Notes: a model not told the origin generated them from the sequence alone. Counted from the stretch's first letter, positions 8,978 to 18,900 are shown. The stretch: 64,000 nt of DNA from Streptomyces smyrnaeus (GCF_017676345.1 NZ_JAFFZM010000002.1:496001-560000); one strand, 5' to 3'. Numbers and translations: made by a program.

Positions 8978-9730
8978 GTGCACGTGCTGATTCTCGGCGG
9001 TACGACGGAGGGCCGCCGCCTGGCCGAGCTGCTGGACGGCGACGGCACCCCGGGCCTGCGGGTCACCAGCTCGCTGGCCGGACGGGTGGCCGGTCCGCGG
9101 CTGCCGGTGGGCGAGGTGCGGGTGGGCGGCTTCGGGGGTGTGGCGGGGCTGACGGAATGGCTGCGTGCACACCATGTGGACGTACTCATCGACGCCACCC
9201 ATCCCTTCGCCGAGACGATCAGTTTCCACGCCGCCGAGGCCGCGGCCGGAGCCCATGTTCCCCTGCTCGCCCTCCGCCGCCCCGGCTGGGTGCCGGAAGC
9301 GGGGGACAAATGGCACATGGTGGACTCTTTGCCGGAGGCCGCGCAGTTGTTGCCTCGTCTGGGACGGCGGATCTTCCTGACGACGGGGCGGATGGGACTG
9401 GCCGCCTTCGCGGGGCCCGAAAGCGACGGCCTGTGGTTCCTCTCCCGCTCCGTCGACCCCCCGGAACCGGGCACGCCGACCCCCGCCCGTACGGAGCTCC
9501 TCCTGGACCGGGGCCCGTTCTCGCTGGAGGGCGAACGCGAGCTGCTGCGCAGCCACCGCATCGACGTACTGGTCACGAAGGACAGCGGCGGTGCGGCCAC
9601 CGCGCCCAAGCTCACGGCGGCACGGGAGGCGGGCATCCCCGTCGTGGTCGTCCGCCGCCCCCCGGTCCCGGAGGGAGTACGGGTGGTCACCGACCCCCAG
9701 GAGGCGGCGCGGGCGGTACGGGAACTGTGA
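8978..9730 (+). CDS. cobK: Precorrin-6A reductase
   Basis: 250 residues. The NADPH-binding N-terminus MHVLILGGTTEGRRLAELL, DATHPFAETIS, LLALRRPGWVP and the late motif VLVTKDSGGAATAPKLTAAR identify CobK/CbiJ. It reduces the macrocycle of precorrin-6A with NADPH. GTG 8978 is preceded by GGAAGGA at 8961-8967. It is a single-gene unit: cbiD diverges from it on the left and cobIJ converges on the right. Confidence 0.93.
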   Translation: MHVLILGGTTEGRRLAELLDGDGTPGLRVTSSLAGRVAGPRLPVGEVRVGGFGGVAGLTEWLRAHHVDVLIDATHPFAETISFHAAEAAAGAHVPLLALRRPGWVPEAGDKWHMVDSLPEAAQLLPRLGRRIFLTTGRMGLAAFAGPESDGLWFLSRSVDPPEPGTPTPARTELLLDRGPFSLEGERELLRSHRIDVLVTKDSGGAATAPKLTAAREAGIPVVVVRRPPVPEGVRVVTDPQEAARAVREL

Positions 9731-9769
9731 CCGTCGGCGCGGGGCCGCGCGGCACCGGGGGACTCGGGC

Positions 9770-11335
9770 TCAGTCCTCCGGGTACCGCCTCGGGGTCCAC
9801 ACGCGCTCCGTGCCGTCCGGCCGCCGCGACACCTGGGTCTGGGAGGAGCCGACGAGCAGGAGCGTGCGCATGTCCACCTGGGCCGGGTCCAACTCGGCCA
9901 GCGGGACGACCCGTACCCGCTCCTCGTCGCCGCCCACATCACGCGCCAGCACGACGGGTGTGTCCGGCGCGCGGTGCTCCAGCAACACCTCGCGGGCCTT
10001 GCCGACCTGCCAGGTACGGCTGCGCGAGCCGGGGTTGTAGAGGGCGAGCACCAGATCGGCCGCGGCGGCGGCGCGCAGCCGTTCGGCGATGACCTCCCAC
10101 GGCTTGAGGCGGTCGGAGAGGGAGAGCACCGCGTAGTCGTGGCCCAGCGGCGCACCGGCGCGGGCTGCCGCGGCGTTGGCGGCCGTCACCCCGGGCAGCA
10201 CCCGAACGGGTACGTCCGCGTACGCCTCCTGGGCAGCGGCTTCCACCACGGCGGTGGCCATCGCGAACACCCCCGGATCGCCGCCCGAGACGACGGCCAC
10301 CCGTCGCCCGCGCCGCGCCAACTCCAGTGCGAACTCGGCGCGCTCCGTCTCCACCCGGTTGTCGGAGCCGTGCCGCCGCTGTCCGTCACGCGGCGGCACC
10401 CGGTCCAGATAGGTGGTGTAGCCGACCAGGTCGTCGGCCGCGGCCAGCGCGCCCCGCGTCTCGGGCGTGAGCCACAGCGGCCCGGCCGGTCCGGTTCCGA
10501 CGACGACGACTTCGCCAAGGGAGCCGGCGGGGTTCGCGGCGGCGGTCGCCCTGCCCGCCTTGCCCACCTTGCTCGGCAGTACGGCGACCGAGAAGTACGG
10601 CACCGAGTCCGGGTCGATGTCGGCCACCCGTCCGGTGCGCTCGCCCTCCATGGTGGCGCGTTCGACGTAGCGGGCCTCGGCCAGCCGCCCCGACCGCTCC
10701 AGCGCGCGGCGCACCTTGGGGAACGTACGCCCCAGCTTCATCACGGCCACCGCGTCGCTGGAGGCCAGCCGCGCCGTCAGTTCCTCCTCCGGCAGCGTGC
10801 CGGGCAGTACGGTCAGCGCCTCCTCCGCCTCGGACAGCGGGGTGCCGAGCCGGGCCGCGGCGGCACTCACCGACGTGACGCCGGGAATGACCTCCGTGGG
10901 GTACCGGTGTGCCAGCCGCTTGTGCATATGCATGTACGAGCCGTAGAAGAGCGGATCGCCCTCGGCGAGCACGGCGACGGTACGGCCCGCGTCCAGATGC
11001 GCCGCCAGCCGCGCCGCGGCCTGCGCGTAGAACTCCTCCAGCGCGCCCCGGTAGCCGCCGGGATGATCGGTGGACTCCGTGGTGACGGGGTAGACCAGCG
11101 CTTCCTCGATGTGGTCGGCGCGCAGATGGCGGGCCGCGATGGAACGCGCGATCGAACGGCCGTGCCGGGCGCTGTGGTACGCCACCACGTCCGCCTCCGC
11201 TATCGCCTCCACCGCACGTACGGTCATCAACGAAGGGTCACCGGGCCCCAGCCCCACGCCGAGCAGCCGCCCGGCGCCCGCGCTCTCGGTCACGTCGTCG
11301 CCCCTCACTCGGTCGGTGCCGGTCACCTGGCTCAT
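9770..11335 (-). CDS. cobIJ: Fused precorrin-2 C20- / precorrin-3B C17-methyltransferase
   Basis: 521 residues containing two tandem tetrapyrrole methylases. The CobI part (about 22-255) starts [20 protein letters not shown] and has [20 protein letters not shown]. The CobJ part (about 275-500) starts [20 protein letters not shown] and has [19 protein letters not shown] and [14 protein letters not shown]. The enzyme methylates C20 and then, after CobG, C17 with ring contraction. The fusion is common in actinomycetes. The start overlaps the cobH stop by ATGA; it is the last gene of the cobG-cobH-cobIJ operon. It converges on cobK with a 39-bp gap. Confidence 0.94.
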   Translation of the reverse strand: MSQVTGTDRVRGDDVTESAGAGRLLGVGLGPGDPSLMTVRAVEAIAEADVVAYHSARHGRSIARSIAARHLRADHIEEALVYPVTTESTDHPGGYRGALEEFYAQAAARLAAHLDAGRTVAVLAEGDPLFYGSYMHMHKRLAHRYPTEVIPGVTSVSAAAARLGTPLSEAEEALTVLPGTLPEEELTARLASSDAVAVMKLGRTFPKVRRALERSGRLAEARYVERATMEGERTGRVADIDPDSVPYFSVAVLPSKVGKAGRATAAANPAGSLGEVVVVGTGPAGPLWLTPETRGALAAADDLVGYTTYLDRVPPRDGQRRHGSDNRVETERAEFALELARRGRRVAVVSGGDPGVFAMATAVVEAAAQEAYADVPVRVLPGVTAANAAAARAGAPLGHDYAVLSLSDRLKPWEVIAERLRAAAAADLVLALYNPGSRSRTWQVGKAREVLLEHRAPDTPVVLARDVGGDEERVRVVPLAELDPAQVDMRTLLLVGSSQTQVSRRPDGTERVWTPRRYPED

Positions 11336-12093
11336 TCCTCCTCACTCGCGATGGCGTTGAGCGCCGAAACGGCCAGGGCGCTGCCGCCCCGACGCCCGTG
11401 GACGACCAGGTGCTCCAGCCCGGAAGAGTGCTCGGCCAGCGCCTGCTTCGACTCCACGGCCCCGACGAACCCGACCGGCACCCCGATCACGGCGGCCGGC
11501 CTCGGCGCGTCCGCCCCGCCTTCCTCGATCATCTCCAGCAGTCGGAACAGCGCGGTGGGCGCGTTGCCGATCGCGACGACCGAACCCTCCAGGCGGTCGC
11601 GCCACAGTTCGAGCGCGGCGGCCGTACGGGTCGTCCCCAGTTCGGCGGCGAGTTGGGGAACGGCGGGGTCGGCGAGCGTGCAGACCACCTCGTTGTCGGC
11701 GGGAAGCCGCCGACGGGTGACGCCGCTGGCGATCATGGCGACGTCGCAGAGGATGGGTGCCCCCGCGCGCAGGGCCGCGCGCGCCTTCTCGACGACGCGC
11801 GGGGTGTAGGCGAGGTCCCGTACGAGATCGACCATGCCGCAGGCGTGGATCATCCGCACCACCACCTGACCGACATCGGCGGGCAGCCCCGCCAGATCCG
11901 CCTCGGCGCGGATGGTGGCAAAGGACTGCCGGTAGATGGCAGCGCCGTCCTTCTCGTACTCGAACACTGTGCTCCCGCTCATCGTCATGGGCTGCCGTTC
12001 GTCCTTGAGCTGCCGTTCGTGCTGCGGCTGCCGTTGGTCCTGGGACTGCTGTTGGTCCTGGGACTGTCGTGCGTTCTGGGGCTGTCGCGTCAT
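11332..12093 (-). CDS. cobH: Precorrin-8X methylmutase with a Gln/Arg-rich N-terminal extension
   Basis: The enzyme moves the C11 methyl to C12 to give hydrogenobyrinate. The conserved body begins at [20 protein letters not shown] and includes [12 protein letters not shown] (His needed for the shift), [19 protein letters not shown] and [10 protein letters not shown]. Two starts compete. ATG 12093 overlaps the cobG stop (ATGA) and gives 253 residues with a 35-residue prefix of repeated RQ, SQDQ and ERQ units. ATG 11988 (MTMSGST) gives the usual CobH length. I list the coupled start because it fits operon spacing, but initiation at 11988 is also credible. Mid-operon position between cobG and cobIJ. 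Confidence 0.9.
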   Translation of the reverse strand: MTRQPQNARQSQDQQQSQDQRQPQHERQLKDERQPMTMSGSTVFEYEKDGAAIYRQSFATIRAEADLAGLPADVGQVVVRMIHACGMVDLVRDLAYTPRVVEKARAALRAGAPILCDVAMIASGVTRRRLPADNEVVCTLADPAVPQLAAELGTTRTAAALELWRDRLEGSVVAIGNAPTALFRLLEMIEEGGADAPRPAAVIGVPVGFVGAVESKQALAEHSSGLEHLVVHGRRGGSALAVSALNAIASEEE

Positions 12094-13505
12094 GGGGATG
12101 TCGTCGCCGGGTTGTCGCGCACCGGACCGTGCGCCGCCTCGCCCGCGCCGGTGCGGGCAGCCGCCACGATGGCGGCGAGCTCGGAGCGCGGGGCGCGGGG
12201 TACCGGGCGCACCGCGCCGCTGCCCCCGATGACGGACACCTGGTAGCCGTCCGCACCGGCGACGACCTCCACCCGGTCGCCGCGCGGATGCCCGCACCGG
12301 CGCTCGCATCCCGCCCAGTACACGGGCAGCGCACGCGGTCCGCCCGCGGCGCCGTCACCCGCCACCGCCGTGGCGGCGTCCGCGCGTACGTCCGTCAGGG
12401 ACTTGGCGCAGCCCGGCCGTCCGGCGCAGGCCCCGACACCCCGCCACGGGGACGCTCGGTCCACGACCAGTCCCGCGGCACCCAGCGCCGCCAGCGCCTC
12501 CGGCGCGCGCCCGGGTGCGAGACCGGGTACGACGACACCGCGCCACGGGGTCAGCCGCAGCTCGCCGCTCCCGGCCCGCTCGGCGGTGCGGACGAGCAGC
12601 TCCCACTGCCGGCCGGTCAGCCGCCCGAGGGGAGCGAGCAGACAGAGCGCGACCGTCCCCGACGACCCGGTGACCAACCCGGGCGCGGGCCCGTCGCCGG
12701 TCACCCCGGATTCCGCAGGAACCGGAACAACTCGGGCGGCCCCCCTCAGTCGTTGCGCGGTCCTACGGGCCAGCTCCCCGCCCGCCATGGGGAGATCGGC
12801 CACCCGCCACGCGCGGACGCCGCACTCCCGTGCGGCCTCCAGAAAGACCTCTGCGGCGGCCACCGCGCCGGCAGCGGCGCGCTCGCTCGCGACGCGGAGC
12901 GCCGAGGCGCCGCGGCCCGCACCGATCCGCAGCAGCGCGCACCCCTCGGACTCGGCGACCAAGGTCACATCGGCATCGAGCGCGGCGACATCACCGCGGC
13001 CGTCGTCCACCGCGAACAGGAAACGCCCCGACAGCTCGCGCAACTCTTCGCTCTCGCACACCAACCGGTCCAACTCGGTGAGCCGGCCGCGGATGTCCAG
13101 GTGTCCGGACCCGTCCAGGCCCGACAGCGGCGAGGCCACGATGTTGCGGACGCGCTCGTGCGCGACGGAGGGCAGCAGCCCCGCGCCGCCCAGCATGCGT
13201 GCCAGTTCGACACCGGAGTCGGCACCGAGCCCGCGGAGTTGAACATTGCCGCGCGAGGTCAGATGCACATCGCCGTCCCCGAGCCGGGAAGCCGCCGCGT
13301 GCAGGGCCGTGGCCTGCGCGACGTCGAGCACACCGCCGGGCACCCGCACCCGGGCCAGCCCGCCGTCGTCGGCCTGGTGCAGCCGCAACGCCCCCGGGCA
13401 CGCGTCCTCCCGCGCCCGGGAAGCCGCGCAGTTGGTTGCACCAGCAACCGGCGCAGCGGCATACGCGGACGAACGAGCGGAGGGCATGACCATGTCGGCG
13501 AGCAT
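12090..13505 (-). CDS. cobG: Precorrin-3B synthase (CobG-type monooxygenase)
   Basis: A sulfite/nitrite-reductase-like protein, ~471 residues from ATG 13505. The half-domain motif [13 protein letters not shown] and the Fe-S/siroheme-type cluster ligands [13 protein letters not shown] and [12 protein letters not shown] are present, so the cluster site appears complete. CobG hydroxylates C20 of precorrin-3A and forms the gamma-lactone using O2. The frame is open back to 13760, but that part reads antisense through the B12 riboswitch and is Gly/Arg-rich, so I reject it. In-frame ATGs at 13505, 13493 and 13487 are possible; 13505 has a G-rich ribosome-binding stretch. It starts the cobG-cobH-cobIJ operon, divergent from cobN. 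Confidence 0.9.
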   Translation of the reverse strand: MLADMVMPSARSSAYAAAPVAGATNCAASRAREDACPGALRLHQADDGGLARVRVPGGVLDVAQATALHAAASRLGDGDVHLTSRGNVQLRGLGADSGVELARMLGGAGLLPSVAHERVRNIVASPLSGLDGSGHLDIRGRLTELDRLVCESEELRELSGRFLFAVDDGRGDVAALDADVTLVAESEGCALLRIGAGRGASALRVASERAAAGAVAAAEVFLEAARECGVRAWRVADLPMAGGELARRTAQRLRGAARVVPVPAESGVTGDGPAPGLVTGSSGTVALCLLAPLGRLTGRQWELLVRTAERAGSGELRLTPWRGVVVPGLAPGRAPEALAALGAAGLVVDRASPWRGVGACAGRPGCAKSLTDVRADAATAVAGDGAAGGPRALPVYWAGCERRCGHPRGDRVEVVAGADGYQVSVIGGSGAVRPVPRAPRSELAAIVAAARTGAGEAAHGPVRDNPATTSP

Positions 13506-13609
13506 ACCGACCCCCCACCACCCCCCTTCCGAAGCGCCGCCCCCGCCCCAGGGGCGCGGCCCTCCACACCGGGCGCCCTCCCGCCGCGCACCCGGCCCCC
13601 GTACGATGC

Positions 13610-13745
13610 TGACGGCGGACCACCCGGTCCGCCTCATCGCCGGCGACGGCGACAGGGAGGAAGCCGGTGCGAATCCGGCGCGGTCCCGCCACTGTGAGCC
13701 CAGCCGCCGGCGCGGCCGGGTGAGCCAGGAACTCCCTTCCCCACG
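13610..13745 (+). promoter_or_regulatory. Cobalamin (B12) riboswitch controlling cobN
   Basis: The conserved B12-box core is clear: AGCCGGTGCGAATCCGGCGC followed by GGTCCCGCCACTGTGAG, then the downstream conserved GAGCCAGGAACT (about 13723-13734). The upstream ACAGGGAGGAAG supplies the opposite core strand. Cobalamin riboswitches bind adenosyl- or other cobalamins and repress expression. It is on the strand of cobN, ~100 nt before its start. The exact 5' edge of the P1 stem is approximate. Confidence 0.93.
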
Positions 13746-13777
13746 CTCTTCGCACCTCACCCGGTCTTCGGCCGGAA

Positions 13778-13840
13778 GGTCTCCGGAGCAGGGGAGACCA
13801 GTCCGAGACCGCCCGGGGCGTGGACACCCCGAGGAAGGGC
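13778..13840 (+). promoter_or_regulatory. Candidate riboswitch expression platform before cobN
   Basis: Two hairpins separate the aptamer from cobN: GGTCTCC (13778-13784) with GGAGACC (13793-13799), and CGGGG (13814-13818) with CCCCG (13827-13831). The second ends where the cobN ribosome-binding site GAGGAAGGG (13831-13839) begins. No U-tract follows, so control by access to the ribosome-binding site is more likely than termination. This is inference from pairing only. Confidence 0.5.
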
Positions 13841-13850
13841 CGATCGCAGC

Positions 13851-16800
13851 ATGCCGCTCTCGTCACGTGACAACGCCGACTCCCCCACCGGCGCCGAAGT
13901 CACCGCCGCCGTCGACGCTCCCGTCGCCACCCCCGACGACACGCCTCGGGTGATCCTCCTCCTGTCGACCTCCGACACGGACCTGCTCAGCGCCCGTGCG
14001 GCGAACGCGGCGCAGGCGGCGGGCGCGGCAGACGCGGCGAATACGACGGACGCGGCAAATGTGACGGGCCCGGTGAGTGCGACGGTCCCGGCGAATGCGA
14101 CGGACGCGGCGCAAGGTGGCACCTCCGCGCCCCTCACCTACCGCTACGCCAACCCGAGCCGCATCCCCGAGGACACCGACGCCCTCACCACCGAACTCGA
14201 CGCTCTCCTCGAAGGCGTCGACCTCGTCGTCGTCCGACTGCTCGGCGGCATCCGGGCCTGGCAGGAGGGCATCGACCTGCTCCGCGCGGCCGACGTCCCG
14301 CTCGTCGTGCTGACGGGCGAACAGGCTCCGGACGCCCAGCTGATGGCGGCCTCCACGGTCCCGATCGGGGTGGCCGCCGAAGCGCACGCGTACCTCGCGC
14401 ACGGCGGCCCGGCGAACCTCGTCCAGCTGGCCCGCTTCCTCTCCGACACGGTGCTGCTCACCGGGCACGGCTTCGAGCCCCCGGCCCCGGCCCCCTCCTG
14501 GGGCCACCTGGACCGCGAGCCCGCACCGAAGACATCCAAGACACCCGCACCGACGGACACGGCCGCCCCCACCATCGCCGTCCTCTACTACCGCGCGCAC
14601 CACATGAGCGGCAACACGGCGTTCGCCGCCGCGCTCTGCGACGCCATCGAGGCGGCCGGCGGCAGGCCCCTGCCCCTCTACGTGGCGTCCCTCCGCGCCC
14701 CCGAGCCCGAACTCATCGAGGAGCTCCGCGCCGCGGACGTCATCGTGACGACGGTGCTGGCGGCGGGCGGCGCCGGCGGCGCCAAGCCGGCCGATGCGGG
14801 CGCGGGCGGCGACGACGAGGCGTGGGACGCGGGCGCCCTCACCGACCTGGACGTACCGATCATCCAGGCGCTGTGTCTGACGGCGCCCCGCTCCGACTGG
14901 GAGCAGAACGACGAGGGGGTCTCGCCGCTGGACGCGGCCAGCCAGATCGCCGTTCCGGAGTTCGACGGGCGGCTCATCACCGTCCCGTTCTCCTTCAAGG
15001 AGATCGACGCCGACGGCCTGCCGTCCTATGTGGCGGACCCGGAGCGCGCGGCGCGCGTCGCGGGCATCGCCGTCCGCCATGCCCGGCTGCGCCGTATCCC
15101 GGCGTCCGAGAAGCGGCTGGCCCTCGTGCTGTCGGCGTACCCGACCAAGCACTCCCGGATCGGCAACGCGGTCGGTCTCGACACCCCGGCCAGCGCGGTG
15201 GCGCTGCTGCACCGCCTCCGGGCGGAGGGCTACGACTTCGGCGCCGCCGACATCCCCGGCCTCGTCCCCGAGGACGGGGAGCACACCGGTGACGCCCTCA
15301 TCAGGGCCCTCATCGAGGCGGGCGGCCACGACCAGGACTGGCTCACCGAGGAGCAGCTGGCCAAGAACCCGGTCCGCATCCCGGCGGCCGACTACCGCCG
15401 CTGGTACGCCACCCTCCCGCAGGAGCTGCGCGACGCCGTGGAGGAGCACTGGGGCCCGCCGCCGGGCGAGATGTTCGTCGACCGTACGCACAACCCCGAA
15501 GGCGACATCGTCCTGGCGGCCCTGCGCCACGGCAACCTGCTCGTCCTCATCCAGCCGCCCCGCGGCTTCGGCGAGAACCCCATCGCCATCTACCACGACC
15601 CGGACCTGCCGCCCTCGCACCACTACTTGGCGGCCTACCGCTGGATCGCCGCCCCCCGGTCCGACGGGGGCTTCGGCGCCGACGCGATGATCCACCTGGG
15701 CAAGCACGGCAACCTGGAGTGGCTGCCCGGCAAGAACGCGGGCCTGTCCGCGGCCTGCGCCCCGGACGCCGCGCTGGGCGATCTGCCGCTGGTCTACCCG
15801 TTCCTGGTCAACGACCCGGGCGAGGGCACGCAGGCCAAGCGCCGGGTGCACGCCACCCTCGTCGACCACCTGGTGCCGCCGATGGCCCGCGCCGACTCCT
15901 ACGGCGACATCGCCCGGCTCGAACAACTCCTGGACGAGTACGCCCAGATCAGCTCCATGGACCCGGCCAAGCTGCCGGCGATCCGCGCCCAGATCTGGAC
16001 GCTCATCCAGGCGGCCAGGCTCGACCACGACCTCGGCCTGGAGGAGCGCCCCGACGACGACGGCTTCGACGACTTCCTCCTCCACGTCGACGGCTGGCTG
16101 TGCGAGGTCAAGGACGCGCAGATCCGCGACGGGCTGCACGTCCTGGGCGCCGCTCCGGCCGGCGAGGACCGCGTCAACCTGGTTCTGGCCATCCTGCGCG
16201 CCCGCCAGATCTGGGGCGGCCAAAGCACCCTGCCCGGTCTGCGCGAGGCCCTCGGCCTGGACGAGTCCGCCGCCACCCGCACCACCTCCGACGAGGCGGA
16301 GGCGAAGGCCCGCGCGCTGGTCGAGGCGATGGAGGCCGCGGACTGGGACCCGCAGGCGGTGTCCCGCGCAGCCGCCGGCCACCCGCAGCAGGTGGCCGAC
16401 ATCCTCGACTTCGCAGCCCGCGAGGTCGTACCCCGGCTCGCCGCCACCACCGCCGAGCTGGACCACACCGTCCACGCGCTGAACGGCGGCTTCGTACCGG
16501 CGGGCCCGTCCGGCTCGCCCCTGCGCGGACTGGTCAACGTGCTGCCGACGGGGCGCAACTTCTACTCCGTCGACCCCAAGGCCGTCCCCTCCCGCCTCGC
16601 GTGGGAGACGGGCCAGGCACTGGCCGACTCCCTCCTGGAGCGCTACCGCACGGACAACGGGACCTGGCCCACCTCCGTCGGCCTCTCCCTGTGGGGCACC
16701 AGCGCCATGCGCACCGCGGGCGACGACATCGCCGAGGCCCTCGCGCTGCTGGGCGTCCGCCCGGTGTGGGACGACGCCTCCCGCCGCGTCACGGGCCTGG

Positions 16801-17735
16801 AGCCCATCCCGTACGAGGAACTGGGCCGCCCCCGTATCGACGTCACCCTCCGCATCTCCGGCTTCTTCCGCGACGCGTTCCCGCACGCCGTGGCGCTGCT
16901 GGACGACGCGGTCCGGCTGGCCGCCTCGCTCGACGAGCCGGACGAGGCCAACCACGTACGCGCCCACACCCAGCAGGACCTGCGCGAACACGGCGACGAA
17001 CGCCGCGCCACCACCCGCATCTTCGGCTCCCGCCCCGGCACCTACGGCGCGGGCCTGCTCCAGCTGATCGACTCCCGCGACTGGCGCACCGACGCCGACC
17101 TCGCCGAGGTCTACACCGTCTGGGGCGGCTACGCCTACGGACGCGACCTCGACGGCCGCCCCGCGCGGGGCGAGATGGAGACGGCGTACAAGCGCATCGC
17201 CGTCGCCGCCAAGAACACCGACACCCGCGAACACGACATCGCCGACTCCGACGACTACTTCCAGTACCACGGCGGCATGGTCGCCACCGTGCGGGCGCTG
17301 CGCGGCACCGCGCCCGAGGCGTACATCGGCGACTCCACCCGCCCCGAGACGGTGCGCACCCGCACCCTCGTGGAGGAGACCTCCCGCGTCTTCCGCGCCC
17401 GGGTGGTCAACCCCAAGTGGATCGAGGCGATGCGCCGCCACGGCTACAAGGGCGCCTTCGAACTGGCCGCCACCGTCGACTACCTCTTCGGCTACGACGC
17501 CACCACCGGCGTGGTCGCCGACTGGATGTACGACAAACTCACCGAGACCTACGTCCTGGACGAGACCAACCGCGCCTTCCTCCAGGAGTCCAACCCCTGG
17601 GCCCTGCACGGCATCGCCGAGCGCCTGCTGGAGGCCGAGTCCCGCGGCATGTGGTCCAAGCCCGACCCGGCCACCCTCGACGCGCTGCGCCAGATCTACC
17701 TGGAGACGGAAGGCGAACTGGAACAGGACGAGTGA
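13851..17735 (+). CDS. cobN: Aerobic cobaltochelatase large subunit
   Basis: 1294 residues, the CobN/magnesium-chelatase H-subunit family. It inserts cobalt into hydrogenobyrinate a,c-diamide with an AAA+ partner pair (CobS/CobT or ChlI/ChlD-like) that is not in this window. Family motifs include AVLYYRAHHMSGNTAF-type sequence (IAVLYYRAHHMSGN), IGNAVGLDTPASAV, MIHLGKHGNLEWLPGKN, GRNFYSVDPKAVPS and LLQLIDSRDWRTDADLAEVY. Near the N-terminus, about residues 45-85, there is an Ala/Asn/Thr-rich insertion (repeats like DAANTTDAANVTG) encoded by a degenerate short repeat. ATG 13851 follows GAGGAAGGG. Expression is predicted to be B12-repressed by the riboswitch. Confidence 0.95.
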   Translation: MPLSSRDNADSPTGAEVTAAVDAPVATPDDTPRVILLLSTSDTDLLSARAANAAQAAGAADAANTTDAANVTGPVSATVPANATDAAQGGTSAPLTYRYANPSRIPEDTDALTTELDALLEGVDLVVVRLLGGIRAWQEGIDLLRAADVPLVVLTGEQAPDAQLMAASTVPIGVAAEAHAYLAHGGPANLVQLARFLSDTVLLTGHGFEPPAPAPSWGHLDREPAPKTSKTPAPTDTAAPTIAVLYYRAHHMSGNTAFAAALCDAIEAAGGRPLPLYVASLRAPEPELIEELRAADVIVTTVLAAGGAGGAKPADAGAGGDDEAWDAGALTDLDVPIIQALCLTAPRSDWEQNDEGVSPLDAASQIAVPEFDGRLITVPFSFKEIDADGLPSYVADPERAARVAGIAVRHARLRRIPASEKRLALVLSAYPTKHSRIGNAVGLDTPASAVALLHRLRAEGYDFGAADIPGLVPEDGEHTGDALIRALIEAGGHDQDWLTEEQLAKNPVRIPAADYRRWYATLPQELRDAVEEHWGPPPGEMFVDRTHNPEGDIVLAALRHGNLLVLIQPPRGFGENPIAIYHDPDLPPSHHYLAAYRWIAAPRSDGGFGADAMIHLGKHGNLEWLPGKNAGLSAACAPDAALGDLPLVYPFLVNDPGEGTQAKRRVHATLVDHLVPPMARADSYGDIARLEQLLDEYAQISSMDPAKLPAIRAQIWTLIQAARLDHDLGLEERPDDDGFDDFLLHVDGWLCEVKDAQIRDGLHVLGAAPAGEDRVNLVLAILRARQIWGGQSTLPGLREALGLDESAATRTTSDEAEAKARALVEAMEAADWDPQAVSRAAAGHPQQVADILDFAAREVVPRLAATTAELDHTVHALNGGFVPAGPSGSPLRGLVNVLPTGRNFYSVDPKAVPSRLAWETGQALADSLLERYRTDNGTWPTSVGLSLWGTSAMRTAGDDIAEALALLGVRPVWDDASRRVTGLEPIPYEELGRPRIDVTLRISGFFRDAFPHAVALLDDAVRLAASLDEPDEANHVRAHTQQDLREHGDERRATTRIFGSRPGTYGAGLLQLIDSRDWRTDADLAEVYTVWGGYAYGRDLDGRPARGEMETAYKRIAVAAKNTDTREHDIADSDDYFQYHGGMVATVRALRGTAPEAYIGDSTRPETVRTRTLVEETSRVFRARVVNPKWIEAMRRHGYKGAFELAATVDYLFGYDATTGVVADWMYDKLTETYVLDETNRAFLQESNPWALHGIAERLLEAESRGMWSKPDPATLDALRQIYLETEGELEQDE

Positions 17736-17826
17736 CTTCTCGATCCCTCAACTCCCTTCTCTGGTAGGCGAGTTACTCGTGTGAAAGGAGTGCGTCAGTC
17801 GGGCGTCGGAGGCATACTCTCCGCCC

Positions 17827-18735
17827 ATGAGACGGAAACTCGGGTACAAGGCCGTCACCGCGGTGGCGGCCGCCCTCGCCTGCGTATGGATGGCGGCCGG
17901 ATCGGCCCCGGCCGACGAGACGCCCTCGGAAGACGCATGCCGGGTGACGGACTACACCATGCCGACCGGGGACTGCGGAGACTTCCGTCAGGTGTTCGCG
18001 GAGAACTTCAACGGCGACACCGTGCCGGTCGGCTCGTTCTCCGACTGCGACCACAACGTCGACACGGCCGACGCCTACTGCGGCGGCCTCAGCGGTGAAT
18101 ACCGCGCCAACTGGTGGGCGTACCCGACCGGGTGGTACGACACAGCCCACCCGAACAACCACAGCAACGGCAACGACCGCGAGAGGGGCGGCGAGTACCG
18201 CGCCGACAAGACCGTCTCCGTCTCCCCCTCCGGCTACGACGGCACCGGCACCATGAAGGTCGACATGTACCGGCCGCAGACCGGCGACGACAACTACGTC
18301 GCCACCGTGGTCCCCCGCAAGTGCATGGACCGCGCGTACGGCAAGTACACCGAGCGCTTCAAGGTCACCCGGATGGACCCCGGCTTCAAGGCGGCGCACC
18401 TCTTCTACGAGGAGCCCCACGAGATGGACTTCCCCGAGGCGGGCGGCAACTTCAACGACGACACCATCTCCGCCTTCACCCACCCCAGCGAGGAGAACGT
18501 CGACACCGGCGCCTCCTGGACCACCCCGCACACCACCTCCATCGAGTGGACCCCGGGCAAGGTCAAGTACTTCCTCGACGGCAAGCTGGTCAAGACCGCC
18601 ACCCGCGACATCTCCTCCTCACCGATGGACTGGGCCCTCCAGAACGAGTCGGCCCTCTCCGGCCCCTACGCGGCCCCCGGCGCCCACGCCACGATCGAGA
18701 CGACGTGGGTGACGTGCTACACGTACAACCCCTGA
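17827..18735 (+). CDS. Secreted glycoside hydrolase family 16-like protein
   Basis: 302 residues. A signal peptide is visible (MRRKLGYKAVTAVAAALACV, cleavage probably after SAPA or nearby). The GH16 catalytic signature ExDxxE is present as E199-M-D201-F-P-E204 in EEPHEMDFPEAGG, and the jelly-roll motif HTTSIEWTPGKVKYFLDGK lies downstream, as in GH16 enzymes. Six or more cysteines suggest disulfides. The likely substrate is a beta-glucan or related polysaccharide, but the specificity cannot be told from sequence. It stands alone, 91 bp after cobN, and begins a block that looks accessory. Confidence 0.82.
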   Translation: MRRKLGYKAVTAVAAALACVWMAAGSAPADETPSEDACRVTDYTMPTGDCGDFRQVFAENFNGDTVPVGSFSDCDHNVDTADAYCGGLSGEYRANWWAYPTGWYDTAHPNNHSNGNDRERGGEYRADKTVSVSPSGYDGTGTMKVDMYRPQTGDDNYVATVVPRKCMDRAYGKYTERFKVTRMDPGFKAAHLFYEEPHEMDFPEAGGNFNDDTISAFTHPSEENVDTGASWTTPHTTSIEWTPGKVKYFLDGKLVKTATRDISSSPMDWALQNESALSGPYAAPGAHATIETTWVTCYTYNP

Positions 18736-18791
18736 CGGCTGGAGGGGGTGGCGGCCGGTAGCCGGCCACTCGACTACGGGTCAGCCCTGCT

Positions 18792-18900
18792 CGGCGGTGC
18801 GGCGGTGCGGCGGTACGGCGGTTGTCGGTACGGCGGTACGGCCACCCTTTCTCGGCGGTTTGGCGGCTCGGCGGTCCGGCTGTCCCCGCTCGGCGGCCCG
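18792..18900. repeat. Degenerate GCGGT(A/G)CG-type short tandem repeat
   Basis: In the gap between the GH16-like gene and the convergent next gene the sequence is built of units like GCGGTGCG, GCGGTACG, GCGGTTTG and GCGGTCCG. No convincing ORF or terminator with U-tract lies here; a short stem GGCCGG/CCGGCC at 18753-18767 precedes it. It resembles the repeat array downstream of wblA. Confidence 0.6.

Noticed and set aside
13506..13760. Longer N-terminus for cobG
   Set aside because: It reads antisense through the B12 riboswitch, has no homology-like sequence, and a normal start exists at 13505.
13863..17609. A 1248-residue open frame antisense to cobN
   Set aside because: It is the complement shadow of a GC-rich codon pattern, full of Val/Gly/Arg/Ala runs, without motifs, and cobN is certain.
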